Assembly (NCBI RefSeq): GCF_029961765.1
Contig: NZ_CP124681.1
Location: 3,844,001 to 3,908,000, forward strand
Direction of reading: 5' to 3'
From: Nocardioides sp. QY071
GTDB lineage: Bacteria; Actinomycetota; Actinomycetes; Propionibacteriales; Nocardioidaceae
DNA: 64,000 nucleotides
The translations under genes and the position numbers were made by a program. Shown piece after piece: positions 23,401 through 30,555 of this stretch (position 1 is the stretch's first letter; every line of letters starts with the position of its first letter). The notes beneath the pieces are model-generated. The model was not told the origin of the DNA, searched no databases, and was given only the letters and a program-made list of their open reading frames with translations.

Positions 23401-25368
23401 CTCGCGGGCGTGATCGGGCAGCGGCTCGCCGTAGCGCAGGCCGAAGTCGTAGATGTGGGTGACCCGCTCCAGGCCGGTCAGGCCGTAGGGACGCTCGTCG
23501 ACGACCTCGACGCCCATCGAGGCCAGCATCGGCAGCACCGCGCTCAGCGAGAGCGGCTCACCGACCCGGAACATCTTCAGCCGGGCCTCGCCGTCGGCGG
23601 CGTCGACCTCGGCGTACAGCGACTGGTCGCGGCCCTCCTCGCCGCGGATCCCCTCGATCCGGCCCAGGTCGACCGCGGCCGTGCGGGCTGTGAAGTCCTC
23701 CTTGTAGGCCTCGGGGAAGGCGTCGAGGTAGCGGCGGCCGAGCAGCGCGCCGACCTCCTCGCCGTACTCCGCGATGACGGCCTGCAGGAAGTCCTCCTGC
23801 CACGAGCGGGACGCCTCGATCAGGCGCCGCTCGAGGTCCGCGACGTCGATGTCGTCGGGGATCAGCTCGCCCTTGGGCAGGTGGACGACGAAGTGGACGC
23901 GGGCCGTGGTCGACTCGTTGATGCTCACGTTGAACTCGACCGAGTCGGGGCCGATCCGGCCCTTGCCGATCTGCTCGGTGAGGATCTCGACGAAGCGGTG
24001 GCGCACGCCGGTGTTGTAGCGGTCGCGCGGCAGGTAGACGAGCACCGAGAGGTAGCGGGCGTAGGTGTCTCGGCGGATGAACAGCCGCACGGCCCGGCGC
24101 TCGCGAGCCTGCATGGCGGCCTCGACGATCGGGGCCAGCTCGTCGACCGGCGTGTGGAACAGCTCGTCGCGCGGGTAGGTCTCGAGCGTGTCGAGGAGCG
24201 CTGCGCCGTCGTGGCTGCGGGCGTCGTACCCGCTGCGCTCGAGGACCTCGTCGACCTTCTCGCGCAGCAGCGGGATCCGCAGCAGCGACTCGGTGTAGGC
24301 GGCGCTGGACAGCAGCCCGAGGAACCGGCGCTCCCCCACGACCTCGCCGTCGGGGCCGAAGGTCTTCACACCGACGTAGTCGAGGTACGCCGGGCGGTGG
24401 ATCGTGGATCGCGAGTTGGCCTTCGCCAGGACCAGGAGCCGCTTCTCGCGGGCCTTCGCCTTGACCGCGTCGGGCAGCTTGCTGAACGCGATGGAGGTGT
24501 CACCCTCCGCGGGGTGCTCGCGCAGGATGCCGAGGCCGCTGCCGGGGACCGGCCGCAGGACATCGTCCTCGGGCCCGCCGTCGACGGACACCCGGTCCAG
24601 GACGTACTCGCGGTAGCCGAGGAAGGTGAAGTGCTCGTCGGCGAGCCAGTCGAGCAGCTCCGCGGCCTGCCGGACCTCGTCTGCCGGCAGCGGCGGCGGG
24701 TCGGACCTGAGGCCTGCCACGACGTCGGCGACCTGCGCCTGCATGCCCGGCCAGTCCTCGACCGAGGCGAGGACGTCGCCGAGCACGCGGCGGCAGTCGG
24801 CCACGACCTGCTCGGGGGTGTCGCCGTCCTCGCCACTGAGGCGGCCGATCTCGATGTGCATCCACGACTCGCGGATCGCGCCGTCGGCGGGCGCGGTCGA
24901 GCCTGAGGAGACGGGCTCGGCCGACAGCAGGCGCCCGGCCTCGTCGCGCCGTACGTCGAAGGTCGGGTGGACGACGGTGCGCACGTCGTGGAGGCCGCGG
25001 GCCAGCTCCATCGTCAGCGAGTCGACGAGGAACGGCATGTCGTCGACGACGACCTCGACCACGGAGTGGCCGCCGGCCGACCAGCCGTTCTCGGCGACCG
25101 TCGGGGTGTACACCCGGACCTTTGCCTGGCCGGGACGGCGCTCGAGGGCGAGGTGGTGGTGGGAGGCGAAGGCGCCGTACAGGTCGAGGTCGCTGCGGGC
25201 CGCGAGCTCCTCGGTGGCCACGTGCCGGTAGTAGGCCGGCAGCAGTGCTGGCAGCGCCTCACGGGGCGGCGCCCCTGATCCCTTCGCGGGTCCGGCCGCC
25301 GCGGCGGCCTGCTCGAAGATGCGGTCCCGGTCAGCCCCCGGTGCCGAGGGCAGCGTCGTCGTTGACAC
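20431..25368 (-). CDS. gdh: NAD-dependent glutamate dehydrogenase, large (GDH-180) type
   Basis: 1645 residues, the usual length of the ~180-kDa bacterial NAD-GDH family. It converts glutamate to 2-oxoglutarate and ammonium with NAD+, and serves catabolism. A long N-terminal regulatory part with ACT-like segments (to about residue 700) is followed by the catalytic core, with GGLRWSDRRDDFRTEILG, then VGAKGGFYAKQL (substrate lysine region) and GIGDMSGDVFGNGML (nucleotide site). The GTG start at 25368 is preceded by TAGTGT with a 6-nt gap (leaderless). Long open frames antisense to it are GC-driven shadows. In actinobacteria this enzyme is controlled by the kinase/FHA protein GarA; no garA is seen here. 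Confidence 0.93.
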   Translation of the reverse strand: MSTTTLPSAPGADRDRIFEQAAAAAGPAKGSGAPPREALPALLPAYYRHVATEELAARSDLDLYGAFASHHHLALERRPGQAKVRVYTPTVAENGWSAGGHSVVEVVVDDMPFLVDSLTMELARGLHDVRTVVHPTFDVRRDEAGRLLSAEPVSSGSTAPADGAIRESWMHIEIGRLSGEDGDTPEQVVADCRRVLGDVLASVEDWPGMQAQVADVVAGLRSDPPPLPADEVRQAAELLDWLADEHFTFLGYREYVLDRVSVDGGPEDDVLRPVPGSGLGILREHPAEGDTSIAFSKLPDAVKAKAREKRLLVLAKANSRSTIHRPAYLDYVGVKTFGPDGEVVGERRFLGLLSSAAYTESLLRIPLLREKVDEVLERSGYDARSHDGAALLDTLETYPRDELFHTPVDELAPIVEAAMQARERRAVRLFIRRDTYARYLSVLVYLPRDRYNTGVRHRFVEILTEQIGKGRIGPDSVEFNVSINESTTARVHFVVHLPKGELIPDDIDVADLERRLIEASRSWQEDFLQAVIAEYGEEVGALLGRRYLDAFPEAYKEDFTARTAAVDLGRIEGIRGEEGRDQSLYAEVDAADGEARLKMFRVGEPLSLSAVLPMLASMGVEVVDERPYGLTGLERVTHIYDFGLRYGEPLPDHARELFAASMRAMWDGHTEVDGFNRLVLRAQLTWRQAMLLRAYAKYMKQGNSPFAVDSIEQALVDNVDLAQLLVALFEVRFDPAAEQDRAAREEALVEQVRTALDDVVSLDHDRILRSYLTHIRSTLRTNYFQTDDGAPKPYLSLKLEPSAIPDLPEPRPRFEIFVYSPRVEGVHLRFGAVARGGLRWSDRRDDFRTEILGLVKAQMVKNTVIVPVGAKGGFYAKQLPPMDPTQPSDREAWLAEGVACYTTFIRGLLDVTDNLVAGETVPPPDVVRHDADDSYLVVAADKGTATFSDIANGVSADYHFWLGDAFASGGSVGYDHKAMGITAKGAWVSVRRHFREMGVDCQNEDITVVGIGDMSGDVFGNGMLCSEHIRLVAAFDHRDIFLDPSPDAAASFAERQRLFDLPRSSWQDYDRSLISAGGGVYPRSAKSIPVSAEVREALGLADDIAHLTPAELMRAILLAPVDLLWNGGIGTYVKAATEINADAGDKSNDAIRVDGGELRVRCVGEGGNLGFTQQGRIEYALEGGRINTDFIDNSAGVDTSDHEVNLKILLDRIVADGDLTGKQRNELLASMTDEVADLVLRDNYDQNIALANAARNAVSLLHVHEQWMRDLEAQGLLDRELEALPSSREVARRIEAGATLTQPELAVLMAYTKIVLAEELLASDLPEDPYLDNDIQAYFPKPVQERFAEQVAAHPLRREIIVTQVVNDLVNGAGMTYWPRLAGETGASPAELTRANFVAREIFGSLALRRELEQYDNVLDATVQTRMRVEMRTLVERASRWLVTNRRPPLDSQGNVEFFAAPVQATMLELPQLLTGAELASYEARRELLVGHDVPEDLASRVASFDVAYTLLNVVEIADAHGLTPAEVARVHFALGERLGLSVLQRRIVDLPRADQWQTMARAALRDDLYSIHAQLTAQVLEATGELDAVDDPAEAATRRVATWEAEAGGVVDKAIGALSAVCSDEPTDIAKVSVGLRVVRGLLS

Positions 25369-25374
25369 ACCTCG

Positions 25375-25380
25375 ACACTA
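25375..25380 (-). promoter_or_regulatory. -10 box of a leaderless gdh promoter
   Basis: Minus-strand TAGTGT is 6 nt before the GTG at 25368. Confidence 0.45.
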
Positions 25381-25417
25381 GGACCTCGTCATGACGCCTC
25401 ACAACTGACCCATGCGA

Positions 25418-25423
25418 CATGAT
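25418..25423 (+). promoter_or_regulatory. -10 box for the first DUF2505 gene
   Basis: CATGAT is 7 nt before the ATG at 25431, which supports that start over the two ATGs lying inside or beside the box. Confidence 0.35.
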
Positions 25424-25430
25424 GTCTCGT

Positions 25431-25913
25431 ATGCGATACAGCCGAGAGCTCGCCTACGACGCCCCGCCGGAGGAGGTGTTCGCGATGCTCGCGGACCCCG
25501 CCTTCCGCGAGAAGGTCGGCGCCGCCCAGGACGTCGTCTCCATCGACGTCACCCTCACCCCGGCCGGTGCCGGGTTCACGCTGGTCAGCGACCAGGTGCA
25601 GAACACCGCCGGGCTGCCCGCGATCGCCAAGAAGATCGCCGGGGACACCACCCAGGCGGTGGTCAGGGAGTCGTGGAACGACGCCACCTCTGGCACGATC
25701 GAGATCACCGCACCCGGCAAGCCCACCAGGGCGACGGGGACGATCCGGCTGTCCGCGGCGGGTGGCGGCACGTCGTACGTCCAGGACCTCGACGTCGTCG
25801 TCAAGGTGCCGCTGATCGCCGGGAAGCTGGAGAAGCTGATGGCCGACAACATCGACGCAGGCCTCACCACCGAGCACGCGGTGGGCGTGGCCTGGCTGAA
25901 GGGAGAGCGCTGA
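25431..25913 (+). CDS. DUF2505 family protein (first of tandem pair)
   Basis: 160-residue soluble protein with the DUF2505 pattern: MRYSRELAYDAPPEEVFAML at the start, TPAGAGF in the middle, and VPLIAGKLEKLMADNI near the end. The fold resembles START/SRPBCC ligand-binding domains, but no function is established. The start at 25431 is chosen over 25419 because it gives exactly the same length as its neighbour and aligns with it from the first residue, and because a CATGAT box sits 7 nt upstream. It is divergent from gdh and in operon with the next gene (1-bp gap). Confidence 0.75.
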   Translation: MRYSRELAYDAPPEEVFAMLADPAFREKVGAAQDVVSIDVTLTPAGAGFTLVSDQVQNTAGLPAIAKKIAGDTTQAVVRESWNDATSGTIEITAPGKPTRATGTIRLSAAGGGTSYVQDLDVVVKVPLIAGKLEKLMADNIDAGLTTEHAVGVAWLKGER

Positions 25914-25914
25914 G

Positions 25915-26397
25915 ATGGCGACCAAGCTGGTGCACGAGATGACGTACGACGCCCCCGCGATCGAGGTCGCGGCCATGCTCTCCGACCCGGTGTTCCGCGA
26001 GACCGTGTGCCGCAACCAGCGCGCGACGTCCTACAGCGTCGAGATCGAGGGCAATGTCGACGCGAAGGCCGTGCGGATCGAGATGGAGCAGCCCACCGAC
26101 AAGGTGCCGTCGTTCGCGAAGAAGTTCATCGGCGAGACCACCACGATCGTGCAGACCGAGACCTGGGCGAGCCCCCTGAAGGCGACCGTCACCGTCGGCA
26201 TCCCCGGCAAGCCGGGCGAGATCAACGGCACCGCTACGCTCGTCGAGACCGGTGGCGTGACCAAGGAGACCGTCGAGCTCGAGATCAAGGTCAAGATCCC
26301 GCTCGTCGCCGGCAAGATCGAGGAGCTGCTGGCCAAGCTCCTCGGCAGCGCGCTGCGTGCCGAGGAGCGCACCGGCAAGGAGTGGCTCGCCGGCTAG
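25915..26397 (+). CDS. DUF2505 family protein (second of tandem pair)
   Basis: 160 residues, clearly paralogous to the preceding protein: both have the YDAP motif after 9-11 residues, the FRE...V block, GKP before the middle strand, and KIPLVAGKIEELL near the C-terminus. The identity is moderate, so the duplication is old. START-like ligand-binding folds often bind hydrophobic molecules, which would fit the nearby lipid-type acyltransferase, but this is speculative. The last 4 bp overlap the stop codon of the convergent small gene. Confidence 0.8.
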   Translation: MATKLVHEMTYDAPAIEVAAMLSDPVFRETVCRNQRATSYSVEIEGNVDAKAVRIEMEQPTDKVPSFAKKFIGETTTIVQTETWASPLKATVTVGIPGKPGEINGTATLVETGGVTKETVELEIKVKIPLVAGKIEELLAKLLGSALRAEERTGKEWLAG

Positions 26398-26585
26398 CCG
26401 TTCTGGTCGTGCTCCTCCGTCGCGCCGAGATCCTCGAGGTCTTCGATGTCCTCGTCGGACTCGGCGCGGCGGCGGACGGCGATCACGATCCCCAGCACCA
26501 GAAACGGCCCGAACGCGAGCACGATCGTGGCGATCTGCTCGACGGGGTGCAGGGCACCGAGATGCAGCGGGATCACGGGACCCAT
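26394..26585 (-). CDS. Small single-pass membrane protein
   Basis: 63 residues: a short N-terminus (MGPVIPLHLG), one hydrophobic helix at about 16-37 (IATIVLAFGPFLVLGIVIAV), then RRR and a strongly acidic C-terminal tail (ESDEDIEDLEDLGATEEHD). By the positive-inside rule the acidic tail would be cytoplasmic. The ATG at 26585 is 8 bp downstream of the acyltransferase stop, so it is probably the second gene of that operon. No family is recognised. Confidence 0.6.
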   Translation of the reverse strand: MGPVIPLHLGALHPVEQIATIVLAFGPFLVLGIVIAVRRRAESDEDIEDLEDLGATEEHDQNG

Positions 26586-26593
26586 GATCCCAC

Positions 26594-28123
26594 TCAGTCC
26601 TGCTTGCCCTTCGCCGACCCCTTCGAGGTGGACTTCGTCGTACGCCGCCCGCGCGGGGCGCGCTGCCGGGTCGCCGAGGACAGGTCGATCAGCTCGTCGA
26701 GCGCCTCGCGCACGCACGCGCCCAGCACCTCTGCGTCGGGGATCCAGTCGCGGTCGGCGGTGATGCCGTAGTAGACGCCGCCGTCGTACGACGTCACGCC
26801 GATCGCCAGGGGGTGCCCGGGCGTCAGCGGCGGGACGGGATAGCTGGCGACCATGCGGGCGCCGGCGGCGTACAGCGGCGCCTGCGGGCCGGGGACGTTG
26901 GTGACCGAGAGCTGGTAGCCGCGGCGCAGCTCGACGGAGGCGACCCGGGAGCCGATGGCGTGGAAGGTGGTCGGCGCGAAGCCGGCGATGCCCGCGAGCC
27001 GGTTGGCGGCGACACTGCGACCGGTGTCCTTGTGGGCCTGGAACGAGTACGACACCTGGTGCAGGCGGACCACGGGACTGGTCTCGCCGATCGGCAGGTC
27101 GACGAAGTGGGCGGCGATCTGGCTGCCGAGCGAGGTCGCCTCGAGCTCCTCGTCGATGACCGAGACCGGGACCACGGCGCGCACCTGGCGCAGCCCGCCC
27201 ATCGACTCGGAGCGGGTCATCAGCCAGGCGCGGAGGGCACCGGTGACGGTGGCGAGGATGACGTCGTTGACGGTGCCGCCGTGGGCCTCGCGGATGCGGC
27301 GGTAGTCGGCCAGGCGGGTCTCGACGGTGACGACGCGACGCTGCTGGGAGAGCGGGCCGTTGATGACGCCGCGGGTCTTGGGACGCCGGCCGGTCGCGGC
27401 GGCGAGGAACGAGCGGGCCCGCTCGCTGCGCCGGTCGGCGGTGCGGGCCAGGGCACGGGAGCCGGTGCGGACCGTGTCGAGCAGCTCGCCGGGGTCGGTG
27501 AGGTTCTCGCGGACGGCGGTGGCCAGCAGGTTCGCGGGGTTGGGCGAGCGTCGCGGCTGCCAGTCGTCGGGCTCGAGCGCACGCGCCTCGGGCTGCAGGT
27601 CGAGCAGCAGCTGGCCGAGGTCGACGGTGTGGACGCCGTCGACCAGCGCCTGGTGGGTCTTCGACAGCAGCGCGACCCGGCCGCCCTCGAGTCCCTCGAC
27701 GAAGTAGATCTCCCACAGCGGACGGCTGCGGTCGAGCGGACGCGACACGATCCGCGACACCAGCTCGAGGAGCTGGGCGGACGTGCCGGGGCGCGGCAGC
27801 GCGGAGCGTCGCACGTGGAAGCCGATGTCGAACTTCTCGTCGTCGACCCACACCGGGTTGGCGAGGTGCCCGGGAACCGCCTGCAGCCGCTGGCGATAGC
27901 GCGGCACGAACGCGATCCGGTCGCGGATCAGCCCCACGAGACGGGCGTGGTCGAACGCCTCGGGACCCTCACCGGGATCGAAGATCTCGATGGTCGCGTT
28001 GTGCTGCGGGGTCTCGGCCGACTCCTGCTCGAGGAATGTCAGGTCCCGCGGGCGCACCCGATCCACCACGTGGTTCCCCAGCCTCTCTGGTCGGATCCCC
28101 GAAGCATCGGCGACCGGCCCCAT
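26594..28123 (-). CDS. WS/DGAT-like O-acyltransferase with altered active-site motif
   Basis: 509 residues, the normal length for the bifunctional wax ester synthase/diacylglycerol acyltransferase family, which makes storage lipids in actinobacteria. The N-terminal acyltransferase domain, central TVNDVILA block and C-terminal LSVTNVPGPQ block are all present. The catalytic HHxxxDG motif reads HQALVDG (H157, Q158, D162, G163), so the second, catalytic histidine is glutamine. This suggests a subfamily with changed or lost activity. The C-terminus is a basic Lys/Ser/Arg tail. Start ATG 28123, divergent from the lipoprotein gene. Confidence 0.85.
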   Translation of the reverse strand: MGPVADASGIRPERLGNHVVDRVRPRDLTFLEQESAETPQHNATIEIFDPGEGPEAFDHARLVGLIRDRIAFVPRYRQRLQAVPGHLANPVWVDDEKFDIGFHVRRSALPRPGTSAQLLELVSRIVSRPLDRSRPLWEIYFVEGLEGGRVALLSKTHQALVDGVHTVDLGQLLLDLQPEARALEPDDWQPRRSPNPANLLATAVRENLTDPGELLDTVRTGSRALARTADRRSERARSFLAAATGRRPKTRGVINGPLSQQRRVVTVETRLADYRRIREAHGGTVNDVILATVTGALRAWLMTRSESMGGLRQVRAVVPVSVIDEELEATSLGSQIAAHFVDLPIGETSPVVRLHQVSYSFQAHKDTGRSVAANRLAGIAGFAPTTFHAIGSRVASVELRRGYQLSVTNVPGPQAPLYAAGARMVASYPVPPLTPGHPLAIGVTSYDGGVYYGITADRDWIPDAEVLGACVREALDELIDLSSATRQRAPRGRRTTKSTSKGSAKGKQD

Positions 28124-28169
28124 CCGGTCGCCTTGGGATCACATGAGATTCTGGCAGACAACATCGATC

Positions 28170-28191
28170 ATCCGTGGATTCGTCCGCGGAT
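28170..28191 (+). promoter_or_regulatory. Hairpin with UUCG tetraloop in the lipoprotein leader
   Basis: ATCCGTGGA, TTCG, TCCGCGGAT: a 9-bp stem with one G-U pair closed by a UUCG loop, 20 bp before the ATG at 28212. It could act as an mRNA stabiliser or a regulator-binding palindrome. Confidence 0.4.
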
Positions 28192-28211
28192 GTTCTGCGA
28201 CAGGAGGAACC

Positions 28212-28571
28212 ATGCAGCGGCTGCGCGTCATCGGCGCGGCGCTCGCCGGGATCATGATCCTCGGGACCGCCACCGCGTGCGGCTCCGACGAGAAGGCGGG
28301 CACCGACGAGAAGGTCGTGGTCGACATCACGGTCAAGAACGGCGAGATCACGCCGAAGGGCGACCGGGTCAAGGTGGCCGCCGGCCAGCCGGTCGACCTG
28401 GTCGTGACGGCCGACACCGCCGGCTCGCTGCACATGCACTCCGACCCCGAGCAGGAGTTCGCCTACGACGTCGGGACCAAGACCTTCCCGATCACGATCG
28501 ACCGCCCCGGCGTGATCGAGGTGGAGTCGCACGACCCGCCGCAGATCATCGTCCAGCTCGAAGTCCGATGA
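28212..28571 (+). CDS. Lipoprotein with cupredoxin-like domain
   Basis: 119 residues: a lipoprotein signal peptide (hydrophobic residues ~6-20) ending ATAC, so Cys23 would be lipidated and the protein held on the outer face of the membrane. The rest is a small beta-sandwich of the cupredoxin type (VVVDITVKNGEITPKGDRVKV, then HMHSDPEQ and a C-terminal GVIEVESHD strand). His-rich HMH and SHD segments might bind metal, but the classical blue-copper Cys/Met ligands are not seen. ATG 28212 with a strong RBS (AGGAGGA). It overlaps the next, membrane protein gene by ATGA. Confidence 0.75.
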   Translation: MQRLRVIGAALAGIMILGTATACGSDEKAGTDEKVVVDITVKNGEITPKGDRVKVAAGQPVDLVVTADTAGSLHMHSDPEQEFAYDVGTKTFPITIDRPGVIEVESHDPPQIIVQLEVR

Positions 28572-29902
28572 CCCCGCTCTCCGGGACCGTCGAAGCCCAC
28601 GGCATCGGCGGTCAGGCCGACCTGCCGATCTCGCTCGAGCTGGCCGTGTCCGGCGCGGTCGCCGCGCTGGTCGTGTCCTTCACGGTCCTCGTCGTGGCCT
28701 GGCGACGTCCGCGCTACGACGGCGGAGCGCACCCCGGTCGCCCGGCCCCCGCCTGGCTGGACCGGGTCAGCGGCTCGGCCGCCTTCCCCGTCGTGCTCCG
28801 CGTGGTCGGCATGCTCGTCGCGCTCTACACCGTGTTCACCGCGGTGCTCGGCCAGAACACCCTGACCAACCCGTTCTTCGGCATCTTCTACGTGTGGTGG
28901 TGGGTCGGGCTCGTCTTCGCCTCCGCGCTGTTCGGCCCGGTGTGGCGGGCGATCAGCCCGGTCCGCACCATCAACGCCGGCATCGCCCGACTGGCCGGCA
29001 GCGACCCCGACGAGGGCCTGGTCCGCTACCCCGAGCGGCTGGGACTGTGGCCGGCGGCGCTCGGCCTGTTCGCCTTCGTGTGGCTGGAGCTGGCCTCCAC
29101 CCATCCCACCGAGCTCGGCAGCGTCCGGCTGTGGTGCGCGATCTACGTCGGCGCGATGCTCATCGGCGGTGCCGTGTTCGGCAACCGCTTCTACGAGAAC
29201 GCCGACCCGTTCGAGGTCTACTCCTCGCTGATCGCGAAGCTCTCGCCGTGGGCGCGGGTCGACGGCCGCCTGGTGCTTCGCAGCCCGCTGGCCAACCTCT
29301 CGACCATCCCGCCCACACCGGGCCTGGTCGGTGTGGTCGCCGTACTGTTCGGCAGCACCGCCTTCGACTCCTTCGCGGAGTCGGCCTTCTGGGTCAAGAC
29401 CTACCAGAACGCCTCGGTCAGCAAGTTCCTGCTCGACAACGTCGCACTGGTCGTCTTCTGCCTCACCGCCGGGCTGCTGTTCAGCATCGGCAGCGCGCTG
29501 ACACCCTCGCGGGCCGACGTGCCGCGTCGTCAGCTGGCGCGGCACTACGCCCACTCGATCGTCCCGATCGTGCTCGGCTACATCGTCGCGCACTACCTGA
29601 CCCTGTTCATCGACGTCGGCACCCAGACGCTCGCCCGGGCCAGCGACCCGCTGGGCAAGGGTTGGGACATCCTCGGTACGGCGGCCGTCGAGCCGTCGTA
29701 CTGGTTCTCCTACCACCCCGAGGTGCTGGCCACGGTCAAGGTGCTGGCCGTCGTGATCGGGCACGTCGTCGCCGCCGTCGCCGCGCACGACCGGGCACTG
29801 AGCCTGTTGCCCAAGCGCGACCAGATCACCGGGCAGCTGCCGCTGCTCTTCGTGATGGTCGGGTTCACCGCGGGCGGGCTGTTCCTGCTCTTCAGCTCCT
29901 GA
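28568..29902 (+). CDS. Polytopic membrane protein, partner of the cupredoxin-like lipoprotein
   Basis: 444 residues with about 10 hydrophobic helices spread from residue 25 to the C-terminus (ending GFTAGGLFLLFSS). WWWVGLVFASALFGPVWRAISP and GNRFYENADPFEVYSSLI are conserved-looking segments. It is not assigned to a transporter family. It starts inside the lipoprotein stop (ATGA), so a membrane complex with that protein is likely. The pairing of a cupredoxin-like lipoprotein and a polytopic protein hints at metal or redox handling; this is inference. The last 11 bp overlap the convergent methyltransferase gene. Confidence 0.75.
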   Translation: MTPLSGTVEAHGIGGQADLPISLELAVSGAVAALVVSFTVLVVAWRRPRYDGGAHPGRPAPAWLDRVSGSAAFPVVLRVVGMLVALYTVFTAVLGQNTLTNPFFGIFYVWWWVGLVFASALFGPVWRAISPVRTINAGIARLAGSDPDEGLVRYPERLGLWPAALGLFAFVWLELASTHPTELGSVRLWCAIYVGAMLIGGAVFGNRFYENADPFEVYSSLIAKLSPWARVDGRLVLRSPLANLSTIPPTPGLVGVVAVLFGSTAFDSFAESAFWVKTYQNASVSKFLLDNVALVVFCLTAGLLFSIGSALTPSRADVPRRQLARHYAHSIVPIVLGYIVAHYLTLFIDVGTQTLARASDPLGKGWDILGTAAVEPSYWFSYHPEVLATVKVLAVVIGHVVAAVAAHDRALSLLPKRDQITGQLPLLFVMVGFTAGGLFLLFSS

Positions 29903-30548
29903 CGTCGGGCCTGATGCCGACGAGCAGGTGGAACGCCGGCTCGCGGTGCCCGAGCGTGCGGTGCTCGACCTCCAGCCCGGTCGCCTCCAGTGCCTGCACG
30001 ACCTCGGCCACCGGCCGCACCGTGAACCCGTGGCGGGCGAACGGCTGGCGCGCCATCCACTCCGGCTCGGCGATCCCCACCACCCCGCGTGCTCCCGGCG
30101 CGAGCACCCGCGCGGCCTCGCGCAGCGCGACGTCGAGGTCGTCGACGAAGTAGACCGTGTTGGTGGTGATCCAGCCGTCCAACGCGCCGTCCGCGAAGGG
30201 CAGCGACGCCATGGTCGCCTCGTGCAGCTCGAGCCGCCCAGCGGCCACCGCCTCGGGATGCGCCTTCCGGGCGCGGGCCAGCATGTCCACCGACGGCTCG
30301 ACGCCGTGCACCCGGCCGCCGCGGTCGGTCGCTGCCAGCAGCAGGTCGAGCCCGACCCCGCCACCGAAGCCGATGTCGGCCACGGCCTCGGTGCCGCTCA
30401 GCCCGAGCGCCTCGACGGCCGCGGCCACCGGCACCGCGTTGCCCTTGTTGAGCATCCGCGCGACCAGGCCGCCGAGCGGGCCGGACGGGCCGCCCAGCTG
30501 CCGGCCGAGGACCCGGAACAGGACGTCGGGGACCGGGATGCGCGCCAT
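29892..30548 (-). CDS. Class I SAM-dependent methyltransferase
   Basis: 218 residues. The SAM-binding motif I is VADIGFGGGVGLDLL (about 57-71), and an acidic residue in VHGVEPSVDML follows at the end of strand 2; motif with FADGALDGWITTNTVYF marks the substrate side. This is the UbiE/BioC-like fold, but the methyl acceptor is unknown. ATG 30548. Upstream on the same strand is the CpaE-like gene, 7 bp away (stop 30556), so the methyltransferase may be the last gene of that operon. Confidence 0.8.
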   Translation of the reverse strand: MARIPVPDVLFRVLGRQLGGPSGPLGGLVARMLNKGNAVPVAAAVEALGLSGTEAVADIGFGGGVGLDLLLAATDRGGRVHGVEPSVDMLARARKAHPEAVAAGRLELHEATMASLPFADGALDGWITTNTVYFVDDLDVALREAARVLAPGARGVVGIAEPEWMARQPFARHGFTVRPVAEVVQALEATGLEVEHRTLGHREPAFHLLVGIRPDVRS

Positions 30549-30555
30549 CGGGCCA

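Noticed and set aside
20650..24906. A 1418-residue open frame antisense to gdh
   Set aside because: It mirrors the codon structure of gdh, has no recognisable domain and low-complexity Val/Gly/Arg composition typical of antisense frames in GC-rich DNA.
25419..25430. Upstream start ATG 25419 for the first DUF2505 gene
   Set aside because: It lies within the probable -10 box, and the start at 25431 aligns with the paralogue and gives the same length.
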